From Ulva prolifera (lineage: Eukaryota; Chlorophyta; Ulvophyceae; Ulvales; Ulvaceae), in the NCBI GenBank assembly GCA_023078555.1, contig CM041201.1, forward strand, positions 749,213 through 813,212: DNA of 64,000 nt, read 5' to 3'. A model generated the notes under the pieces. That model was not told where the DNA came from. It saw only the letters and a program-made list of their open reading frames with translations, and made no database searches. Each line of letters begins with the position of its first letter. Position 1 is the first letter of the stretch. Positions 57,701-64,000 of this stretch are shown one piece after another. Made by a program: the position numbers and the translations under genes.

Positions 57701-60700
57701 CATACGCACCGTCGCAGCGGCATCATGGAGTGTTCCGCCCATGCTTGTATGTGTGCAGGGAGAGGGGTCTCAGACACTGGTGGACACGTTCTGGCAGCAG
57801 GTCGCGGCCGCGTTCACGCGCACCCTACAGGAGGCGCACGCCCGCGGCGGCGCGGTGCGCGACGCGCTCGCGTACCGCTTCCCCCGCCTGCTCAACCTCG
57901 TCGACGCGACGCTGGACAAGGCGGCGCGGGAGACGGAGGCCCCGGGTGCGGCGGCCGGGGTGGCCGCGCCGCACCGCGCGGCGCTGCTGCGCGCGCTCGC
58001 GCCGTTCCAGGACGCCTTCCTCGCGGCGAGCGTTGCGCGCATGCAGCAGGCCGTCGGGGTGCTGTACGCGCCCGGCGTGCGCATGCCGCCGTCGGCGGTG
58101 CCGCAATGCATCGCGTACGCCCCCCTCACACGCACGGCTGTGTGGCTGTGGCCGGCGCGGGTGCTGACATTGCGTGGGTGTGTTGGTGTGTGCGGTTCCC
58201 GTGGTTGCTGCTCGCGGTGCTACCTGCCTTGCTTGCTTCGTCCTTGTAACGCACGGACGCGCCTGGTCTGCTGTTGTGCGTGTGTGCGGTCAAATTTATG
58301 TTCTCGGGGCAATGGATTCAAGAGCGCGCAGTTGCACATCACCCGCGGTTGCCTACGCTTCGCGCTGGTGGGCTCACGTCCTATCGCCGGTCGGCCACGG
58401 CCGATAAATGTTGTTCACGACGCGCGTGGCCACCCACATGCGCACGCCGGCTGCTCTCAACCACACATGCGATTTGAGCCTGGGCCGGCTCTGTATGGCG
58501 ACAGCATCACGCTGCGCTGTGCGCTGGCCCCTCTTATCACGACCACTCCATCACTGGACAGCGACGCGTCGAGTGCGCGGTCCGGCGAGGCTGCACCCAA
58601 CATGCATGCATGCATGCCAGCGCTGCCCATAAGCCCAGGTGCATGCTCCTTACCCGCGCCTGGTGCGCTTCCTGCCTCAAAACTTGCCAAACAGTGGAAT
58701 CGTCACCGCAATGCATGTGCCACATGCATGTGCCGCTGCAGGACGCTCCACGAGGAGCTCAAGGCCGCGGTGAGGAGCCCCTCTCTGGCGCCCCTTGCGG
58801 CGGTGGCGCTGACGCGCGCGCTCGCGCAGCTCTGCGCCCGCGCCGCCGCGGCCGCGGCGCCGGCGGCAGACCTGCGGGACGTGTCCGGGGCGGCGTCGCC
58901 AGCGCAGCTGCGCGCCATCGCCACGTGCTCGCAGCTCCACGAGGTGCACCGCTCGTTCGCAGCGCAGCTGCCGAAGCTGCCGCCCGCGGCCGCGGAGGTG
59001 CGAACCCCCCTGCGTGCTGTGCATGCTATGCTATGCACGTACCATGCATGCGCAGACTGCCGTTACGTCTTCCAGCATGCATGTTCACATCCACGTACCG
59101 ACAGAGCATGCCAACCATGCACCTCAGATCAGCACAGATCGGGCCCCAAGGCAGATGCCAATGCAATGTGTTGCCGGCAGGTGCTGTGAGAGGGTGGAGG
59201 CAGGTGTGTTCCGGCACCGCTCCGCCTATGGCGCTGTTCGCCCTCTCGCACCTGCAGAATTCGGATTTTCAGGGCAGCGGGTCATCTCCCTCGTGCATAC
59301 ATCCTGCCATCGACCGTGGCTGCAATTCACAGGGCCCGTCAGATGTGGCGGCATTTGTCACACACACGCACGCACTCATGCATGTGCTATTTTAACACCG
59401 GGGTCGTTTCTTTGAGCCATCAGCGTGCCATTTCATCGAGCCATCAGCGTGCATGCCGCTCTTGTCATTTCATCGTGAGGCGGCTGCGGACGCAGCTCTG
59501 TTGCGTCAAGGCCAGACAGACAGCCAGGACAGTGTAACAGAGTCACACCGCGTGCTGCGTGTGCAGGTGCTGTGCGATGCCCTCGAGCACGTCCAGAGCC
59601 ACGCCCTCGAGGCCGTGCTGCCGCTGTTCCGCGCCGTCGCCGCCGAGGCCGAGGCGATCCTGCTCAGCATGCATGAGCTCGACTGGGCGGCGATGCAGGG
59701 CGGCGCCGTCGCGCAGGCGAGCGCGCACGTGCGCCGGCTCGCGGACGTGTGCCGCCGGTTCCGTGCAGATTTCCTCGCGCACTTCGTGCCGCAGCCGTCG
59801 CCGGCCGTGCCGAGCTTGTCCGCGCTGCTGTGCCAGCGGCTCGCGGGCCGCCTGCTCGCGTTTTTCGTGCGCCACGCCGCGCTGCTCAAGCCGCTCGCGC
59901 AGCCCGGCAAGCTCCAGCTCGCAAAGGTGTGGTGTCCACGAGCGCGTGTGCACGCCAATGGTTCCTCCGCTTTGGCCGAAGTGGGCGGGGGTGGTCGCGC
60001 GGGTGCTGCGTCGCTCGATACATTGACTGTGTTAACCCTGTTTGTGCCGCAGTCGTGGTACCGCAGTCCGTTTGGACGGACGAGGCGGTCCGCTGCTGAT
60101 TGGACCCTTCCTGTGTGTCTCTTCTGTGGCCTAGGTGATACACAACTCACTGGGGCACTTGGGAGCACTGTTCGTTCGCGCCGATGTGTGATGGGGGATG
60201 CCCTCCTGGAATGCGAGCTCGAAACTGTGAAGTATTGCTCTACGTGCGGTGCACACCCCTTTACCACCGGTGAGCCATGCATGCTGGGGCCGAGTCCGCA
60301 CCCTCCTCTTCCGAAGGTGAAGGTTTACGCTCCGCTGTCTCTGCGGCGGCGCCTGTGTGCCACAGCAGGCAGCACAGACCGCCACACTCGCCTGGACGAT
60401 GCCTTTTTACCCCCCATCTCGGCGGGCCCCCATGCGTTGGCGGGTTCCCACGTGCACTGCTGCCGCAACGCACTGGAGCGTGCTGCGTGCCGTGCAGGAC
60501 ATCGCGGAGGTCGAGCAGACGCTGCGCGCCAACGTCTACCCGCCCGACCTGCTGCGCGAGCCGCACGCGGTCCTCCGCGGCTTCCGCACGCTCCTCTTTG
60601 TCGAGGACGCCGGCCTCGCCGGCGCCGCCGTCGTGTCGTCGCTGCCGAGGGTGACTGTGCTGTTGCACCTGTTCTCGCGGCTGCCGGCGGCGGTGCTGAT

Positions 60701-60866
60701 GCCGCACCAGCGCACCGGGGTCGCCCCGGGCCAGTACTCCACGTGGCTGGACCAGCACAGCCCGGAGGAGGCGGTGGAGTCGATTCGGCACTCGTTCACT
60801 GCTGCGGACCTGAGTGGTGCTGACGAGGATGTCGTGTCCGTAATAACCAAGCTGCTTGCGGCGTAG
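54720..60866 (+). CDS. COG5: COG5: conserved oligomeric Golgi complex subunit 5
   Basis: Seven exons in phase: 54720-55300, 55977-56118, 56962-57240, 57759-58114, 58742-58997, 59567-59926 and 60498-60866, giving 780 residues (family ~800). The N-terminal block FVDPAFDSTQYASSVL, SRLDEAIREEVTSKQEELFT and the coiled coil to DLAKAAKLIQDIDTGTPASQ match COG5. Exon 2 gives KKTVMAAAHDLLSAGLEAQS, exon 3 VSVVWHLQRVVGKKRDPLTL, exon 4 TLVDTFWQQVAAAF and YRFPRLLNLVDATLD, and the last exon DIAEVEQTLRANVYPPDLLR and GFRTLLF. COG5 belongs to lobe B of the CATCHR-type COG tether that directs intra-Golgi retrograde transport. Exons 4-7 are far more GC-rich than exon 1. The start ATG opens MALNDTDAVDPSQD. Confidence 0.88.
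55885..55945 (+). repeat. Dispersed repeat, family C (diverged)
   Basis: GGGGCTGCCCGCCTCGCCGC followed by CTGAGTCCTTGTAACACAA, in COG5 intron 1. Weaker match than other members. Confidence 0.4.
58200..58252 (+). repeat. Dispersed repeat, family C
   Basis: TTGCTGCTCGCGGTGCTACC then TGCCTTGCTTGCTTCGTCCT, in COG5 intron 4. It matches the minus strand of 14462-14512 almost base for base. Confidence 0.65.
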
Positions 60867-60917
60867 TGTGGGGTCCTGGGCCGGAGTTGCTTCGGCCGGG
60901 TGAGTGTGTTTGTGCGA

Positions 60918-60923
60918 AATAAA
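60918..60923 (+). promoter_or_regulatory. Candidate AATAAA polyadenylation signal
   Basis: AATAAA lies about 52 bases after the COG5 stop codon. Confidence 0.4.
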
Positions 60924-61640
60924 CTGAATTGATATAGCTTGAATGTAATGCTTTTTGTCAGTGAGCGTGGGATGGTCGTGCTTCTCAGGTGCTCCTGCTG
61001 CTGTGAGTGCGATGCGAGATTAGCACTCGTCTGCGTCGCTGCTGCATTGAATGAACGAAAACACCGAGCAGGTATCCCTAAATGTGGGGTCTCGCCAACA
61101 CATGAGACCATTCCGTGTGCACAAGCCATGCCAGTGGATTATGGTGTGAAGATGTGTGCCGTGCCGTACCCCTGCACCCATCGCTCACACCGGCAGTGCA
61201 GCATGAGCAATGGCATCAACAGCAGAGGCAGCTGCTGCATGCTAATCCACATGGTCAGCCTCGATTTGCACATATGCCGGTCATGCTACGCTATCCGCGC
61301 TGTGCCATGTGACTCTTGACAGCCTGAAAAAAACACAGACAAAAAATCGAGAAGAGTCACACGGAGGAGCACCCGGCCTGATTTGATGCAGTTAACGCTA
61401 AGATGTACAGGCATGCATGGCGAGGTCACCCAGCAGCATGTCCCGCCACATGCCCAGAGCAGATAGTCACCCACAGCTCTGATGAGGTGTGATCGAATCC
61501 TGCCATCACTTACAACAATAAAAATGACTGCGGCAGCTCCGGATGTCCAGAACCAGACTTGCATCTGTGCCGTCACATGACACCGCCAATGTTCACATCG
61601 CAGCGCGGCGGCAGGGGCCACTGAGAACGTGATGTGCACA
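60924..61640. other. Convergent intergenic region between COG5 and EMC10
   Basis: No gene seen. It should contain both 3' untranslated regions; on the minus strand a TTGTAAGTG motif (TGTAA-like) occurs near 61510, about 130 bases after the EMC10 stop. Confidence 0.4.
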
Positions 61641-64000
61641 TCATCGTGCAGGGCGGCCTTGCGGAGCCGCGCCCCCGGACGGCGGCGGCTTGGTCGCGAC
61701 CACGTTGAACAGCAGCATCGCCCCCGCCAGCACAAACATCCAGTTCTTCTCCCAGAACGTCTTCTCCCTCTGCTCCTTCTGGGCCTTCTTTGCCTCCTCC
61801 GAGCCCTCCTCCTGCCTCCCGCCACTGCGGATCTCGTCGTACGCTGACCTGAGCTTCTCAGAATACTTCTCTGCATGCAGCGAGTGTGTGAAAAGCAGCG
61901 TGCGGGTGAGTGCTTGGGCGCAGCTCGAGCACACAGTGCAAGAGTTCATGCACATCTCGGGATAGCTGCCATGCCTGCGGGAGGTGGGATGACTGAAGCA
62001 GCGATGGAGCATCGGGTGCTTGTGCTGTGAGTGCTTGAAGCCACGATGGGTTGCGCATGGCACGGGTCAGATGTCCTCTCACCAACCCCCCCACAGCCGT
62101 GGACTCTACAATCACATGCGCGACGCTGACATGTGAGACACAGCAACAGGCAGGAGAACGACACACTGCCACCTGCTGGACTGTATTCATGCAGATAGGT
62201 GAGCACAGCATAGCCAAGCAACAGCCCCGCTAGCATAAGCTGACTACATGTACTGCGCACCCAGTAAGCCATGAACACGATGATCTTCAGTATTGAGCTG
62301 AGCTGAGCTCTGAGCTCGACAACGAGAGCGCTAAGACTGCGACGGACTCGTGTCAGTGGCAGGTGGATGTGCAAGGTGGCAGGTGGATGTGCAAGGTGGC
62401 AGGTGGATGTGCAAGGTGCCAGGGGAATGTGCCAGGTGGCAGGTGGATGTGCAAGGAACAGTAAGCTGCATTCTGGAGCAGCGAACAGCAGCAACGCCAG
62501 AGGACACACGCCACGGCCGACCCGTGCCGGTCAAATAGCATCAGATGCGGCGGAGACAATGGCAATGCAGGGTGTATCCTGACCAAGCATGGAGGGAGGG
62601 CAGCAGCTCAGGCCCGTTTGCTCCATGCAACGGGCGGGCTTGGCAGTCACTGCGTCTCTGTGGTATCGGTCCACCAGGGCCGCAGTCATGAAGTATTCCG
62701 TGCTGCTTCCAATGAACAGCCTTGTCCATGAAGCATTGGCAGTGCAACTGTGGAGGTGCCTGCTCGTGGGCAGCGGAATGGCCAGCGAATAGATGGCTCC
62801 AGCCAACAGCCGAGATGCGGCCGGCCGTGCTGGCGAGTGCACACAGGATGCTTGCCAGAGTGTGTACCGCGGAGAGGGCACGCACCGTCGATCAGCGATG
62901 GTGCAAGGTCACTGATGTCTGGTCCCAGGATGGGGATGTGGACAGTGACCTTGCTGCTGTCTGGCCACTGCTGGAGGACCCTGCGAGCCCCTGAGGAGCA
63001 GTCCAGTGTGCGCTCAAAGCGCCACTGCAGCAGCAGAGCACGACGTTACGCACAAGATCGAGTGCTAACAGTTGAGTTCGAGCGAGGATGAGTCAGTACA
63101 AGCGAGAGAGAGGTCTGCCCCTGAGCAGGCACTATTTGACCTGAGGCTCAGGCTGCACTGGATATCTGCATGGTTGATGTGTGACATCAGACCAGTCATG
63201 ATGGTCTCCATGCTGGGCTTGAGTCAAGCTTTTGTGGGGGACACAGGGGCTGCTGAAATTAAACCGCTGTACGCCCACACGAGTCTGCAGAGACCTGGCT
63301 GACACATAGCACATGCGGTGTTGGTCCGAGGCAGATGGCAGATGCTGCTGCTGAACTCAGGGCGGAATGTGTTGCGGCTTGTATGTCAGGATGTATGGCC
63401 AAGTGAGTTGATCAGGGCGGCATGATGGAGAGCTGCTAAAGTGAAGCTGCAGCGGAAACCGCACCTGAATACCCATCAGCTGTCCGTCCATTGTTGTGTG
63501 CATGTCAAGGCGATGCAGTGCCTGGAGGCTTGCCTCGAAGCATCTCGCTGGGAGTGAGATCATGGCATCACCGGCCAACTTTTCACCTGTGTTGTTCTCG
63601 ATGCGGAGCTGGTACATCCTGCAGAAGCAAAGTAGTACACGTTCAAGCTGCCTGCCGAATGCAAGCATCACAGGATCCCACTCATGTCAGTTTATCAAAA
63701 CGTCGTATTGCGTGATTGCAGCGGACCTGTCCGCTGCGGCCAATTCATTGAGTTGAGCCACAGTGGTCTCTGGTATGCTCCAGTCAAGTCGTAACTTCGA
63801 CTTGGGTTGTATCTGCAGATGCTCAACAAATGATACAGCTGCATGGACAGCATGAGGGTCCATCGCTAGCAACAATTCGGCCACACGCAATACGACGTTC
63901 ACCTCATGTGCTACAGAGCCTGTGATCAATCCAGCGTCCACAAATCCATTCCCAAGATTGTGCTGCAATTTAATTCGAATCTCTACATCAGCAAAAGCGC
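61641..64000 (-). CDS. EMC10: EMC10-like subunit of the ER membrane protein complex (5' partial)
   Basis: Minus-strand exons >64000-63727, 63618-63465, 63024-62886 and 61870-61641 join in phase (2, 0, 1). The first reads DVEIRIKLQHNLGNGFVDAG, later KLRLDWSIPETTVAQLNEL, which aligns with the EMC10 strand before the conserved block. The splice gives AADR-MYQLRIENNTGEKLAG, SLPARCFEASLQALHRLDMH and DGQLMGIQ, matching the animal pattern LYRVRI ... VPACSLVESHLSD ... GNVVGVS. Then WRFERTLDCSSGARRVLQQW and the C-terminal KTFWEKNWMFVLAGAMLLFN membrane anchor, like FFAKYWMYIIPVVLFLMM in human EMC10, with a Gly/Pro tail. The EMC inserts membrane proteins in the ER. The N-terminus and signal peptide lie right of the window. 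Sequence AHEVNVVLRVAEL to AAVSF in the first piece might be a retained intron. Confidence 0.65.
61871..62885 (-). other. Large last intron of EMC10
   Basis: About 1 kb between phase-1 splice sites (CGACG/GTGCGT and GCATGCAG). A minus-strand stretch at 62190-62280 (VFMAYWVRSTCSQLMLAG, LGYAVLTYLHEYSPA) ends at a donor of the same phase and could be a cassette exon that would add a second membrane segment. The direct splice gives the normal EMC10 structure. Confidence 0.35.
62356..62458 (+). repeat. 20-bp tandem repeat (~5 units) in the EMC10 intron
   Basis: Unit GTGGCAGGTGGATGTGCAAG repeats about five times with substitutions in the fourth unit. Confidence 0.85.

Noticed and set aside
1-64000. 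tRNA, rRNA or snRNA genes
   Set aside because: Looked for T-loop (GGTTCGANNCC) and other hallmarks by eye; isolated GTTCGA motifs occur but no cloverleaf could be built.

Overview
This window is nuclear DNA from a eukaryote, most likely a unicellular green alga. Genes are spread over both strands, have many spliceosomal introns, and encode eukaryote-only proteins: a SHPRH-type SNF2/RING ligase, RFT1, the 26S proteasome lid subunit RPN5, COG5, an FG/RanBD nucleoporin, EMC10 and a SLC25A38-type carrier. The plant-like linker of the SHPRH protein and a cyanobacterial/plastid-style FAD oxidoreductase point to a photosynthetic lineage; the exact clade is inference. No RNA gene, CRISPR array, reverse transcriptase or virus-like element was recognised.

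Layout. 1-4000 (+): C-terminal half of a SHPRH-like E3 ligase. About 4.5-5.8 kb (-): an unrecognised exon. 5710-9277 (+): FAD-dependent amine-oxidase/desaturase-like enzyme, five exons. 11106-19287 (+): two tandem OCH1-like (GT32) glycosyltransferase genes, with an inverted relic of the same family near 20.3 kb. 21871-24144 (-): secreted metallo-beta-lactamase-fold hydrolase whose first intron holds a 19-bp minisatellite. 24-35 kb: gene-poor and repeat-rich, with a disordered Pro/His-rich protein gene (29494-31119) and isolated exons. 35875-40319 (+): RFT1, then RPN5. 41256-42510 (-): MDP1-like phosphatase. 43153-45896 (-): Gln-rich nuclear protein with a possible winged-helix domain. 47020-50.5 kb (-): an unrecognised gene whose last two exons are clear. 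50560-53886 (+): NUP50-like protein, then a mitochondrial glycine-type carrier. 53949-54347 (-): last three exons of an unrecognised gene. 54720-60866 (+): COG5. 61641-64000 (-): EMC10, running off the right edge.

Functional links. Several genes serve the secretory pathway: RFT1 (dolichol-linked oligosaccharide supply), EMC10 (ER membrane insertion), COG5 (Golgi tethering) and the OCH1-like enzymes (Golgi glycosylation). This is gene content, not an operon; every gene has its own introns and spacing.

Genome style. Most donors are GTG (GTGCGC, GTGTGY) rather than GTAAG, and many acceptors end in CATGCAG. Long G or C homopolymers (14-34 nt), short tandem repeats, and three families of short dispersed repeats, one a fold-back element, fill introns and intergenic DNA. 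Exon models were built by hand from reading-frame phase, splice dinucleotides and recalled family motifs; first exons are the weakest part.
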